This document shows, piece by piece, positions 1 through 8,768 of a stretch of DNA of 64,000 bases. The stretch spans positions 476,520 to 540,519 of the forward strand of contig NZ_WQMS01000001.1 in NCBI RefSeq assembly GCF_009753715.1, read 5' to 3'. A model generated the notes under the pieces. That model saw only the letters and a list, made by a program, of their open reading frames with translations, did not search any database and was not told the DNA's origin. Positions within the stretch are counted from its first letter, which is position 1. Each line of letters begins with the position of its first letter. The stretch comes from Sphingomonas horti (lineage in GTDB: Bacteria; Pseudomonadota; Alphaproteobacteria; Sphingomonadales; Sphingomonadaceae). The position numbers and the translations under genes were made by a program.

Positions 1-1127
1 AACGGCAGGCCGGCCACGATCGCGCCGTTACCGCGAACCACCCCTCCGGCCCATTTCGCCGCGCCTTCGAGGCCAGCGGAGAGAGTGACGACGCGGTCGC
101 GCCGCACGCGCACGCCCAGTATCTCCTGGTCCAGCCACAGGCCGCGCAGCTCGACCGTGCCCCACAGGCTGGCGCTGCGGGAGCGGACCAGCGGATGCGA
201 CAGGCCGGTGGCCAGCGAATAGCTGTCGCCCCTCACGTCGAACTGCTTGAGGCTGGCGCCGGGCCGGGTATGGCCGAACGCCGCGCTCGACCAGATCACG
301 TCGCCGCGATCGTTGAGGGGAGCGCCATATTTCAACTGGGCGAAGACCAGCTCCTGCGGGTCGAACGGCGTGCTGGCGACCAGCAGTGACGCTTCGTCGC
401 CCTTGCCCGCGATGCCCCGCACGCTCGCCAGCGCGGTCGCACGTACGGGCCCTACGATATCGGTGCCGCGATTGTCGATCTGGACGAAGAAGCTGGTGCG
501 ATCGTCGGCCAGGGTCACCAGCAGGATGCCGAACCCGTTCTCGCGCACGTAGCGGGCGTCCGTGACCCGCACGCCGGCGACGTCACCCGCCAGCAGCAGC
601 GCACGCTCGAAGTCGACGGCGCGCACCGGGCCCTTGCCGACCAGCCGATGCAGGATGGCATCAACCTGCGCGTTGGGCGCACCCAGGCTGCGGACGGCGT
701 CGATCCGGCCTTCGTCCAGGCTGATGCGCAAGACGCCGGCCGAGACGGCCTGCGGCGCGATCGAGGCAGTGGCGAAGAGATAGCCTTTCGCGCGGGCGAC
801 ACCGGCGATCTGCGACAGCAGTTCCTTGAGCGCGTCGGCGTCCAGCGTGCGTCCGAGATAGGGCGCTATGACCTGCGCGAAGGCGTCGTTGGAAAAGACG
901 CTGCTGTCGACGATGATCGCGCCTGCGGTGACGCTGACATTTTCGCCGCCCGCCGCCTGCGTTTCCGTGGTCGGCCGTGGACCCACCTGTTGCGGGCGGG
1001 CATCCTCCGCGCGCCGGAGATCGCGCTCGATGACGGCCGGATCGGCACGGTCCAGCTTCACCTGGGCCAGCGCGGGGGAAGCGAGCGCGGACGCGATCAG
1101 CAGAACGGCATTTATTCGCAATCTCAT
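1..1127 (-). CDS. ShlB/FhaC-type TpsB outer-membrane transporter (partial, runs off left edge)
   Basis: The minus-strand frame is open from the ATG at 1127 to the window edge, giving about 375 residues of the N-terminal part. It starts with a clear signal peptide (MRLRINAVLLIASALASPALA, cleaved before QVKLD). A POTRA-like region follows at roughly residues 50-125 (YLGRTLDADALKELLSQIAG, then VLRISLDEGRIDAV). After that comes the start of a beta-barrel typical of two-partner secretion transporters (FVQIDNRGTDIVGPVRATAL, later SLATGLSHPLVRS). TpsB proteins sit in the outer membrane and export one large TpsA exoprotein. Its TpsA is not in view and may lie beyond the left edge. It is divergent from the FecR-domain gene at 1282, and a second complete TpsB lies at 58211-59980. 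The family call is firm; the substrate is unknown. Confidence 0.85.
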   Translation of the reverse strand, partial: MRLRINAVLLIASALASPALAQVKLDRADPAVIERDLRRAEDARPQQVGPRPTTETQAAGGENVSVTAGAIIVDSSVFSNDAFAQVIAPYLGRTLDADALKELLSQIAGVARAKGYLFATASIAPQAVSAGVLRISLDEGRIDAVRSLGAPNAQVDAILHRLVGKGPVRAVDFERALLLAGDVAGVRVTDARYVRENGFGILLVTLADDRTSFFVQIDNRGTDIVGPVRATALASVRGIAGKGDEASLLVASTPFDPQELVFAQLKYGAPLNDRGDVIWSSAAFGHTRPGASLKQFDVRGDSYSLATGLSHPLVRSRSASLWGTVELRGLWLDQEILGVRVRRDRVVTLSAGLEGAAKWAGGVVRGNGAIVAGLP

Positions 1128-1281
1128 GGGCGGCGTGCGTCCTCTATTCAGGCCGCAACTATCTCTCGTTCCTTGAGATTTGGTTTAGATCATGGTTGCG
1201 GAGCGCTTAACCGCGCCTGCTGAAGCTTCGGTAACGACATTCGCCCTAATCGCTTGTTCACCTGTAGGCGGAGTTGCTCCG

Positions 1282-3018
1282 ATGACGAAGATCCGTTTCA
1301 TGGCTCTGGCGCTTGGCGCGGTGGCCTGGTCGCCCCTGATGGCCGCCGAGCTGAACTGGCAGATCAGCGAATCCAGCGGGAACGTGCAGCTGCTGCATGC
1401 CGGCCTGAGCAAGGCCGCGGTGCGCGGCGGCATCGTCGCGCCCGGCGACACGATCGTGACCGGCCGCGGCTCCCGCGCCGTCATCACGCGTGGCGAGGAA
1501 TATCTGATGGTCGCGCCCTCGTCGCAGCTGCGGCTGCCCGCCGAGGAACAGTCCGGCACCGTAACCAAGATCTTCCAGGACGTCGGCAACGTCGTCTTCA
1601 TGATCAAGAAGAAGCTGACACCGCATTTCCAGGTGACGACGCCCTATCTGGCGGCGGTGGTGAAGGGGACGACGTTCAGCGTATCCGTCACCGACACCGG
1701 CACCTCGGTGCAGGTGATCGAAGGCGCCGTGGACGTGGCGACCGTGGACGGCGGTGCGCACGACCTCTTGAAGCCTGGCGCCGTGGCGATGGTGGCGGCC
1801 GGCGACCGCTACCGCTTGCGCATCGAAGGCGACGGCGTCGCGCGCACCCTCACCTCGCCCGCTGCGCCGGCACAGAGCCCGGCAGCGCCGCCGCCGGCTA
1901 CGGTGACGCCGGCCCCCGCTCCCGCGGCCGCCGCCGTCGCCGTATCGGCGCCCGAGAATACCATCACCACGACGATCGTCGAGAAGCCGGTCTCGCTGGC
2001 CGAGACGACGAACGGGCTGGTGAAAGGCACGATCGGCGGCGAGGTGCAAACGCAGTTTGCGATGGTCAGCGAGAGCTCGCGCGCCGCCGTCGATACAATC
2101 GAGGCCGCCGCCGCTTCCGCCAAGGCTGCCGAGGCGGCGCGCGATGCCGAGGCGGCACGGGCGCAGGCCAGCGCCGTCAAGGCGGATGCAGCCGAGGCCG
2201 CGAAGACCGTCGAGCAGACATCGAATGCAGCCGACCAGTCGGCGGCTGCGGCGGCTCAAGCCGCGGCAGCGAAGGCGGCAAGCGACGCGGCCGCGGCCGA
2301 GGCCCAGGCCAAGGCCGCCCAGGCGGCTGAGATGGCCCGTGTGGCGGCTGCGGAGGCCGAACGCGCGGCCGCGGAAGAATCGAGCCGGCAGGCGCAGGCC
2401 GCCGCGGCGATGGAGGCGCAGAAGGCGGCCGAGGCCGCCGAGAAGAACGCCACCGACGCGGCCGCGATGGAGGCCGCCAACAAGGCGGCCGAGGCGGCGG
2501 CTCGCGAAGCGCAGCGCGCTGCCGACGAAGCGGCACGGGCGCAGGCTGACCGCGCGGCGCGAGAGGCGGCGCGGATGGACGCCGACAAGGAGGCAGAAAA
2601 GGCCGCCAGGGACGCCGCGAAGGCGGCTCAGGAAGCAGCCGACAAGGCTGCGGAAAAGGCGGCGCGCGACGCGGCCAAGGCCGCCGACGATGCCGCTCGC
2701 GAACAGGCGAAACAGGCCGCCGATGCCGCCAAGGCAGCCGAGAAGGCCGCCAGGGACGCGGCGAACCAGGCCGCCAAGGACGCGGAACGCGCCGCACGCG
2801 AGGCCGACAAGGCCGCCAAGGATGCGACCAAGGCGGGCGACATCGTCGACGTCGCCGACTCCTCCGGTTCCGGGAAAGGCCAGGGCTCCGGCAACTCGGG
2901 TTCCGGGAATGGCAATCATGGCCCGGACGACCGCGGCAACAGCGGCAAGGACAAGGGCCCGATCGAGGTGCTGAAGAACCTGCTCGATCAGGCCGGCAAG
3001 GGCAAAGGCAAGAACTGA
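1282..3018 (+). CDS. Secreted FecR-domain protein with long Ala-rich helical tail
   Basis: 578 residues from the ATG at 1282, chosen because GGAG lies 8 bases upstream and a signal peptide follows directly (MTKIRFMALALGAVAWSPLMAA). A longer frame upstream would bury that signal. Residues about 50-150 form a FecR domain (GDTIVTGRGSRAVITRGEEY, then FQVTTPYLAAVVKGTTFSVS). A Pro/Ala linker follows, then about 250 residues of Ala/Lys/Glu/Asp heptad-like sequence resembling the TolA helix. The end is Gly/Ser-rich and basic (GKGKGKN). It has no cytoplasmic anti-sigma part, so it is not a classical FecR sigma regulator. Exported FecR proteins often accompany CHASE2 and TPS genes, as here (TpsB at the left, CHASE2 at 3405). 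A structural or peptidoglycan-spanning periplasmic role is an inference. Confidence 0.8.
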   Translation: MTKIRFMALALGAVAWSPLMAAELNWQISESSGNVQLLHAGLSKAAVRGGIVAPGDTIVTGRGSRAVITRGEEYLMVAPSSQLRLPAEEQSGTVTKIFQDVGNVVFMIKKKLTPHFQVTTPYLAAVVKGTTFSVSVTDTGTSVQVIEGAVDVATVDGGAHDLLKPGAVAMVAAGDRYRLRIEGDGVARTLTSPAAPAQSPAAPPPATVTPAPAPAAAAVAVSAPENTITTTIVEKPVSLAETTNGLVKGTIGGEVQTQFAMVSESSRAAVDTIEAAAASAKAAEAARDAEAARAQASAVKADAAEAAKTVEQTSNAADQSAAAAAQAAAAKAASDAAAAEAQAKAAQAAEMARVAAAEAERAAAEESSRQAQAAAAMEAQKAAEAAEKNATDAAAMEAANKAAEAAAREAQRAADEAARAQADRAAREAARMDADKEAEKAARDAAKAAQEAADKAAEKAARDAAKAADDAAREQAKQAADAAKAAEKAARDAANQAAKDAERAAREADKAAKDATKAGDIVDVADSSGSGKGQGSGNSGSGNGNHGPDDRGNSGKDKGPIEVLKNLLDQAGKGKGKN

Positions 3019-3037
3019 GCGCGCCGGAGCCCGGCGA

Positions 3038-3340
3038 ATGGCCTCGCAGGGGCTGGACCGTGACGGCCGCGCCGAACCCCGGCTGAAGGTGTTCAGGCTC
3101 GGCCGGGCCCGGGCCGACGGCGTGCCGTTCAAGGTTCATATACTCGATGTGTCAAAACTCGGCGCCCGGCTTCACGCAAGCCAGGCGCCGGACCTTGGCA
3201 TCCGCATCACGCTCGACTGCGCTTCGGTCTCGGCATCGGGCACGGTGCGCTGGGTCGATGCGCGCCGCTTCGGAATCCGCTTCGACAAGCCACTGGTTCA
3301 ATCGGAGCTGGCGACGATCGTCGCGGCCGACGGCGCCTGA
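3038..3340 (+). CDS. PilZ-domain protein (c-di-GMP receptor-like)
   Basis: 100 residues, almost entirely one PilZ-like beta-barrel: a basic N-terminal stretch (EPRLKVFRLGRARADG), the D-x-S-x-x-G-x-x-like strand (LDVSKLGARLHAS) and a hydrophobic strand pair (SASGTVRWVDARRFGIRF). PilZ domains bind c-di-GMP through an N-terminal RxxxR and a (D/N)xSxxG motif; DVSKLG fits the second, and the first is weak. GGAG lies about 8 bases before the ATG. The gene starts 19 bases after the FecR gene and 64 bases before a CHASE2-EAL phosphodiesterase, so receptor and c-di-GMP-degrading enzyme are neighbours. It is probably a small adaptor. Nucleotide binding is inferred from the family. Confidence 0.75.
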   Translation: MASQGLDRDGRAEPRLKVFRLGRARADGVPFKVHILDVSKLGARLHASQAPDLGIRITLDCASVSASGTVRWVDARRFGIRFDKPLVQSELATIVAADGA

Positions 3341-3404
3341 CGAAGCCAACCATTCATTAGCGGATCGGCGCTAAGGGACGGAAGGTTTCGAGGAGCGCCC
3401 CGAA

Positions 3405-5708
3405 TTGGTTTCAAGGATCCGTCAGCGCTGGCGCCTGGTCGTCGTTGCCGTGGCGGCATGCGCGGGAATCCTGTGCGGCCTGTCCGGCACCGGCCACGGC
3501 CTGGACGTGCTGCTGCAGCAGCAGCGGTGGGCGCTGCGCAGCCATGGCGCCAGCGGCCAGATCCAGATCGTCGAGATCGATGCCCGCAGCGTCGCCGCGA
3601 TCGCGCGCTGGCCCTGGCCGCGCAGCATCCATGCCCGCCTGATCGACAATCTGCATCGCGCCGGCGCGGCCACGATCGCGTTCGACGTCGACTTTTCCGC
3701 CCGCTCGCGCCCGGCCGAAGATGCCGCCCTGGTCGACGCGCTCGCCCGCGCCGGCGGCGGCGTCGTGCTGCCGACCTTTCGCCAGCGTTCGGGTGCGGGG
3801 CAGGCCGGCTGGATCGACTCCCTGCCCTTTCCGGAGGCGCGCGAGCAGTCGGTGCTGGCCGCCGTCAGCGTGCGGCCCGACCCGGATGGCTATGTGCGCC
3901 AGATGCCGGTTGCGACGATCACGCGCGGCCTGCCGCGCCCGTCCCTCTCGGCGATGGTCGCACAGACGAGCGGCCGCGCCGGCGAGAGCTTCCGTGTCGA
4001 CTATTCGATCGATCCGCAGACCATCCCGCGCCACAGCGTCATCGACATACTCGAAGGCCGCGTTACGCCGGGCGCGCTCAAGGGCAAGCGCGTCATCATC
4101 GGCGCGACGGCGATCGAGCTTGGCGATAATTACGCGGTGCCGCGTTACGGCGTGATCCCCGGCGTCGTGATCCAGGCACTTGCCGCCGAAACCCTGACCG
4201 CAGGCGTGTTGCGGCCGGTATCCTGGTCGATCCCTTTCCTCGCCGCCGTTCTGCTCGCGGCCGGCCTGCTCCGTCTTCGGTCCGCCAGGCTGCTGGCGCT
4301 CGGTGCCACGGCAAGCGTCGCGCTGCTGTTCGGCGCCTCGCTGGCCGCCGAGCAGTGGCTGCGCGCGATCGTACCGCTTGCGCCCGCCTTGTCGGTGATT
4401 GCCCTCGCCGCCATCGCCTCGGCGATCGTCCGAGCAGCGGCAGAAGCGGAGCGGCGCCAGCTGTTCGACGCGGAATCGGGCCTGCCGAACAAGGCGGCGA
4501 TGCTGCGCTGGCTGCAGCGCAACCCGTTCGACGCCGTGGTGGTCGCCCGCATCGCCGAGTTCGAGCGGCTCGCGGCGGCGCTGGGCGCGGACCAGATGGG
4601 CGAGACCATCCGCCGCCTGAACGACCGAGTCGGCCTGGCCGTCGACGGGGCGCCGGTGTTCCGCATCGAGCAGGCGGCGCTCGCCTGGCCGGCGACCACG
4701 GAGCACCGCACCGTCCTCGACGAGCGGCTGGCAGCCCTTCGGGCGACGATGCTGAATCCGATCGAGGTTCGCGGCCGGCGCGCCGACGTGACGCTGCATT
4801 TCGGCATCGCCGACGCCCATCATGGCACGCCCGCGCAGCTGATCGCCCTTGCCGGCCTCGCCTCCGAGCAGGCGCGCGAGACCCATTCCGGCTGGTACAT
4901 CCATCACCAGGACGACCACGCCCAGCTGGACCGCGAGCTGTCGCTGCTGGGCGAGCTGGACGAGGCTGCCCGCGATGGCACATTGAAAGTCGCCTACCAG
5001 CCCAAGCTCGACCTGAAATCCGGCCGGATCGTCAGCGCCGAAGCGCTGGTCCGCTGGCATCACCCGGTGCTGGGCCCGCTCAGCCCGGACAGCTTCGTGC
5101 CGCTGGCCGAACGCCACGACCGCATCCGTCCGCTGACCGCTTATGTGCTGGACCGTGCGCTCGCCGATGCCGCCGAATGGCGCGCGCGCGGCCATTCCGT
5201 GTCGGTCGCCGTCAATATCTCCTCGCTGCTGGTCGCATCCCCGGACTTTTTCGAGGCGGTGGTCGCCGCCACGAAGAGGGACGACTTCGTTCCCGGCGGG
5301 CTGATCTTCGAAGTCACGGAGTCGGCAGCGCTCAGCGACCCTGAAAGCGCGGTGCAGGCGCTGCACGCCTTTCGCGCAATGGGGATCAAGGTATCGCTCG
5401 ATGATTACGGCACCGGCCAGTCGACGCTCTCCTATCTGCAGCAGCTGCCGCTGGATGAGCTGAAGATCGACCGGCGCTTCGTCCAGCACGCCCATCTGCA
5501 GGCGGCAGACGCCGTGCTGGTCCGCTCGACGATCGACATGGCGCACCAGCTGAAGCTGAAAGTCGTCGCCGAAGGAGTCGAGGATCAGCCGTGCCTCGAC
5601 TTCCTCGCCGCGGCCGGATGCGACACGGTGCAGGGCTATCTGATCGGCAAGCCGATGGGCTCGGACGCTTTCGTCGCCAAGCTGACGGACTTCCGCCACG
5701 CCGCCTGA
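3405..5708 (+). CDS. CHASE2-degenerate GGDEF-EAL sensor phosphodiesterase
   Basis: 767 residues from a TTG at 3405 preceded by AGGAG with 9-base spacing. An N-terminal membrane segment (about 10-27) leads into a periplasmic CHASE2 sensor domain (about 35-270; VEIDARSVAAIARWPWPRSI, FDVDFSARSRPAEDAAL). Three closely spaced membrane helices follow (about 276-345). The next part resembles GGDEF (DAESGLPNKAAMLRWLQ) but has no GGDEF signature, so it is likely inactive for synthesis. The C-terminal EAL domain (about 510-760) keeps its key residues: EALVRW, the N in VAVNIS, the E in VTESA, DDYGTG, LKIDRRF and VAEGVE. It should therefore hydrolyse c-di-GMP in response to an envelope signal sensed by CHASE2. 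It follows the PilZ gene, suggesting a shared c-di-GMP circuit. Confidence 0.88.
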   Translation: MVSRIRQRWRLVVVAVAACAGILCGLSGTGHGLDVLLQQQRWALRSHGASGQIQIVEIDARSVAAIARWPWPRSIHARLIDNLHRAGAATIAFDVDFSARSRPAEDAALVDALARAGGGVVLPTFRQRSGAGQAGWIDSLPFPEAREQSVLAAVSVRPDPDGYVRQMPVATITRGLPRPSLSAMVAQTSGRAGESFRVDYSIDPQTIPRHSVIDILEGRVTPGALKGKRVIIGATAIELGDNYAVPRYGVIPGVVIQALAAETLTAGVLRPVSWSIPFLAAVLLAAGLLRLRSARLLALGATASVALLFGASLAAEQWLRAIVPLAPALSVIALAAIASAIVRAAAEAERRQLFDAESGLPNKAAMLRWLQRNPFDAVVVARIAEFERLAAALGADQMGETIRRLNDRVGLAVDGAPVFRIEQAALAWPATTEHRTVLDERLAALRATMLNPIEVRGRRADVTLHFGIADAHHGTPAQLIALAGLASEQARETHSGWYIHHQDDHAQLDRELSLLGELDEAARDGTLKVAYQPKLDLKSGRIVSAEALVRWHHPVLGPLSPDSFVPLAERHDRIRPLTAYVLDRALADAAEWRARGHSVSVAVNISSLLVASPDFFEAVVAATKRDDFVPGGLIFEVTESAALSDPESAVQALHAFRAMGIKVSLDDYGTGQSTLSYLQQLPLDELKIDRRFVQHAHLQAADAVLVRSTIDMAHQLKLKVVAEGVEDQPCLDFLAAAGCDTVQGYLIGKPMGSDAFVAKLTDFRHAA

Positions 5709-5826
5709 CGGCGAGACGAATGCCAGGCCGGAAAAGGCGCCCCAGCGTTGACTATCGGCGACAGGGTCGGCAGCGAGCCGAAGATGGCCCGGGTGGAAGC
5801 AGCGAAGTCGTCCTGTGGGGCTCGCG

Positions 5827-6606
5827 ATGATTGAGGAAGTCACGTCGTTTCTGCGTAACGTCGGCGCCTCGATCATTCTTCCCCGCTATCGACGGCTCAG
5901 AACCGAGGAGATCGAGGAGAAGGGGCCGGCCGACCTGGTGACGATCGCCGATCGCGAGGCGGAGCAGGCGATCGCTGCGCATCTGCTGGATCTGATGCCC
6001 GGCTCCTGCGTGGTCGGGGAGGAGGCCTGCAGCGTCGACCCTCGCTTCCTGGACCGGCTTCACACAGGCGCGGTGTGGGTCGTCGATCCGATCGACGGCA
6101 CCGGCAATTTCGTGGCCGGCCGCCCGCCCTTCGCCACCATGGTCGCGCTGTTGCAGGACGGCGAGGTGGTGATGAGCTGGATCCACGATCCGCTGACCGG
6201 CGGGACCGCCTGCGCGGAACGGGGCTCCGGCGCCTGGCTCGACGGCGAGCGCCTGGCGGCAAGCGCATATGGCGGCGAAAAGCTTTCCGGCATCGTCAGC
6301 CGGTTCTGCCTGCCGGAAGAGCGCGCGCCGTTCGTGAAGCGGGTCGAGCAGGAAGCCGCGCGGGTGACGCCGACGCGTCGCTGCGCCGGCGCCGAATATC
6401 CCATGGTCGCGAAAGGCGCGTGCGACTTCGCGATCTATTGGCGCACCCTGGTGTGGGATCATGCCCCGGGCTCCCTGCTGCTACGGGAAGCCGGCGGGAT
6501 CGTCTGCCGCCTCGACGGAACGGACTATTCGCCGGTACGGCCGGGCGTGGGATTGATGCTGGCGCGCTCGCCGGACATCGCCGACGAGTTGTTGCGACTG
6601 CGCTAG
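5827..6606 (+). CDS. Inositol-monophosphatase-family phosphatase
   Basis: 259 residues from the ATG at 5827 (a GTG four codons upstream is also possible). It carries the metal-binding motifs of the Mg-dependent, Li-sensitive phosphatase superfamily: GEE (after SCVV), DPIDGTGNF and the late [14 protein letters not shown]. Members remove phosphate from inositol-1-phosphate, PAP, histidinol phosphate or sugar phosphates, and the fold alone does not decide between them. It is convergent with the kdsA operon and shares 4 bases with the kdsA stop. No KdsC-type HAD phosphatase is seen in that operon, so a role as Kdo-8-phosphate phosphatase is conceivable but speculative. The opposite strand argues against strict co-regulation. 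Confidence 0.82.
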   Translation: MIEEVTSFLRNVGASIILPRYRRLRTEEIEEKGPADLVTIADREAEQAIAAHLLDLMPGSCVVGEEACSVDPRFLDRLHTGAVWVVDPIDGTGNFVAGRPPFATMVALLQDGEVVMSWIHDPLTGGTACAERGSGAWLDGERLAASAYGGEKLSGIVSRFCLPEERAPFVKRVEQEAARVTPTRRCAGAEYPMVAKGACDFAIYWRTLVWDHAPGSLLLREAGGIVCRLDGTDYSPVRPGVGLMLARSPDIADELLRLR

Positions 6607-7445
6607 ACGGCCTTCACCCGTGCCTTGGCGAGCGCGTCGAAGGCCTGGAGCTCCGCCAGCAGGGCCGGCATTTCGGACAGGGGCACCATGTTGGGACCGT
6701 CGCTCGGCGCCCGATCGGGGTCCTCATGGGTTTCGATGAAGACCGCGGCGACGCCGACCGCGACCGCCGCCCTGGCGAGCGGCGCCACGAACTGCCGCTG
6801 CCCGCCGGAATGCGTCCCCTGCCCTCCCGGCTGCTGGACCGAGTGGGTGGCGTCGAACACGATCGGAAAGCCGGTTTCGGCCATGATCGGAAGCGCGCGC
6901 ATGTCGCTGACCAGCGTGTTGTAGCCGAAGCTCGCGCCCCGCTCGCACAGCAGGATGCGCTCGTTGCCGGCGGCGACAAGCTTGGCCGCGACCTGCTTCA
7001 TGTCCCAGGGTGCGAGAAACTGCCCCTTCTTCACGTTGACCGCCCGGCCTGTCCGCGCCGCCGCGACGAGGAGGTCCGTCTGGCGGCAGAGGAACGCGGG
7101 AATCTGCAGCACGTCCACCGCTTCGGCGACCGGTTCGCACTGCGACGCCTCATGCACGTCGGTCACCACCGGACAGCCGAACCGGCTCCTTATCTCGGCG
7201 AAGATCGGCAGCGCGCGATCGAGGCCGAGCCCGCGCGGCGCATCGCCGGACGTGCGGTTCCCTTTGTCGAACGACGATTTGTAGATGAGGCCGATGCCGA
7301 GCCGCCCGCACATCTCGACAAGCGCGGCGGCCGTCTCGAGCGCGTGGTCGCGGCTCTCCATCGCGCAGGGGCCGGCGATCAGCGTGAACGGGCGATCGTT
7401 GCCGACGACGAGTTCGCCAATCGCCACGGAGCGCGCGCCCGCCAT
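6603..7445 (-). CDS. kdsA: KdsA, 3-deoxy-8-phosphooctulonate synthase
   Basis: 280 residues, the usual length for KdsA, which condenses phosphoenolpyruvate with arabinose-5-phosphate to give Kdo-8-phosphate in the cytoplasm. Diagnostic segments are [83 protein letters not shown] and [14 protein letters not shown]. The LIAGPCAME cysteine is the metal ligand of the metal-dependent subclass. The ATG at 7445 overlaps the upstream stop by one base (TGATG), so translation is coupled. It is the last gene of the glycosyltransferase-kdsD-cytidylyltransferase-kdsA operon. Confidence 0.95.
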   Translation of the reverse strand: MAGARSVAIGELVVGNDRPFTLIAGPCAMESRDHALETAAALVEMCGRLGIGLIYKSSFDKGNRTSGDAPRGLGLDRALPIFAEIRSRFGCPVVTDVHEASQCEPVAEAVDVLQIPAFLCRQTDLLVAAARTGRAVNVKKGQFLAPWDMKQVAAKLVAAGNERILLCERGASFGYNTLVSDMRALPIMAETGFPIVFDATHSVQQPGGQGTHSGGQRQFVAPLARAAVAVGVAAVFIETHEDPDRAPSDGPNMVPLSEMPALLAELQAFDALAKARVKAV

Positions 7446-8761
7446 CAGAACGCCCCGCATTCGGCGAGGATCTCGTGCACGTCGCGCCCTTGCGCGGCGT
7501 AGAGGCGAATCCGCGCCTCGTTCGACATGAGCTGCCAGGCAGCCGCCTCGACCTCCGGCCACATGGTCGCGGGGACGACCACGATCCCATCCTCGTCCGC
7601 GAACACGACGTCGTCGTTGCAGACGGTGACGCCGCCGATCACAGTCGGCTGGTTCATCGCGACCAGCGTGCCTTCGAACTTGATGTCGTCGCAATTTGCT
7701 TCCCGCGCATAAACCGGCAGGTCGAGCGCGCGCACGTCGCGCACGTCGCGCGTGCAGCCGTCGACGACCACGCCGACGGCGCCCGCGCGCACCGCGAGGT
7801 TCGCGTTGAGGTCCCCGAAATAGGCATATTCGGGAAGCTCCGTGCCGACCATGATCACGTCGCCGGGCCGGACGAAACTGTAGGACGCGAGCGCGCCATA
7901 AATGCCCTTCCAGTCGTCGGGGCGGCGGGCGGACGCATCCGGAAGGCGCCCGAGCTGCAGCGTCTTGGCCCGCCCGAAAATCGTGCCCGGGCTGGTCGGA
8001 CGAAGCTTCGGCCGGACCACGGCGCGGTGCCCGCGCTCCTTCATGATGTCGGCGAGGATGGTCGACGAAAGATGGGCGCGCATGGCGCGGAAGCGGGCCA
8101 CCTCGGTCGCGCGCTGGCCGGCCGCGACGGCTTCGGCAAGGGCGAGATCGGCGGGCGTGTTGACGTCGATCTGCTCCAGCGGATCGAGCTCGAACAGGAT
8201 CGGCCGCGTGCCGAAGCGCTGATCAGGAAGTCCGCCCTCGGCGGGGCGACGCACCATGTAAAGGCTCATCGCCTCGATGACGGTCGGCGGCAGGTCGACG
8301 CTGTTCGGGATGCGCCCGCGGCCATAGAGCGGCTCGCCGGCCGACCAGCCATATTGCTTGGTCGAATAGACGCCGACCAGGCTGTCCGCGTCCGGGTCGG
8401 CGAGCAGGCGCTCGACCGCGCGGCGGATCGTGTCGGCGGAGACGAACGGCGCGGTGCACAGCAGTTGGACCCAGATATCGGCGTCGGGCCGCTGCGCGCA
8501 TTCCCAAGCGAACAGGGCATGGCCGTCCGTCGCGTTGGACGCGAGTTCGGCCGGGCGCGCGAGACGCGTCACCGGCAGGTCCGCGGCCAGCCCGGCGAGC
8601 GCGTCGGACTCGGTATCCAGGCACACCTCGCCGATCGCCGGGCAGGCCAGCGCCTGGCGAAGCTTGCGCTTGAACAGATGCTCCCCGTCGAAGACGCGCA
8701 GGTTCTTGTCGGGAACCCGCTCGCTCTGCCCTTTGGCGGGAATGAAAGCCACGATCTTCAT
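7445..8761 (-). CDS. Fused NeuA/KdsB-like cytidylyltransferase and RraA-like domain
   Basis: 438 residues in two parts. Residues 1 to about 225 are a nucleotide-sugar cytidylyltransferase: [17 protein letters not shown] is the CTP-binding loop and is closer to NeuA/PseF (CMP-sialic-acid type) than to the KdsB consensus. [16 protein letters not shown] and [20 protein letters not shown] follow. Residues about 235-430 match the RraA/HMG-aldolase fold: [20 protein letters not shown] is followed by [20 protein letters not shown], which keeps the Arg and Asp of the metal-dependent aldolase site. The first domain should make a CMP-activated ulosonic acid. The second could be an aldolase or a regulatory module. 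It lies between kdsD (7-base gap) and kdsA (1-base overlap). The fusion is uncommon in my experience, and the function of its C-terminal half is unproven. Confidence 0.82.
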   Translation of the reverse strand: MKIVAFIPAKGQSERVPDKNLRVFDGEHLFKRKLRQALACPAIGEVCLDTESDALAGLAADLPVTRLARPAELASNATDGHALFAWECAQRPDADIWVQLLCTAPFVSADTIRRAVERLLADPDADSLVGVYSTKQYGWSAGEPLYGRGRIPNSVDLPPTVIEAMSLYMVRRPAEGGLPDQRFGTRPILFELDPLEQIDVNTPADLALAEAVAAGQRATEVARFRAMRAHLSSTILADIMKERGHRAVVRPKLRPTSPGTIFGRAKTLQLGRLPDASARRPDDWKGIYGALASYSFVRPGDVIMVGTELPEYAYFGDLNANLAVRAGAVGVVVDGCTRDVRDVRALDLPVYAREANCDDIKFEGTLVAMNQPTVIGGVTVCNDDVVFADEDGIVVVPATMWPEVEAAAWQLMSNEARIRLYAAQGRDVHEILAECGAF

Positions 8762-8768
8762 CTTTGTC

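Noticed and set aside
1258..3132. Minus-strand frame opposite the FecR gene
   Set aside because: Arg/Gly-rich shadow of the Ala/Lys-rich helix codons; no recognisable domain.
3411..5876. Long minus-strand frame opposite the CHASE2-EAL gene
   Set aside because: Composition is typical of an antisense shadow, and the plus strand has intact CHASE2 and EAL motifs.
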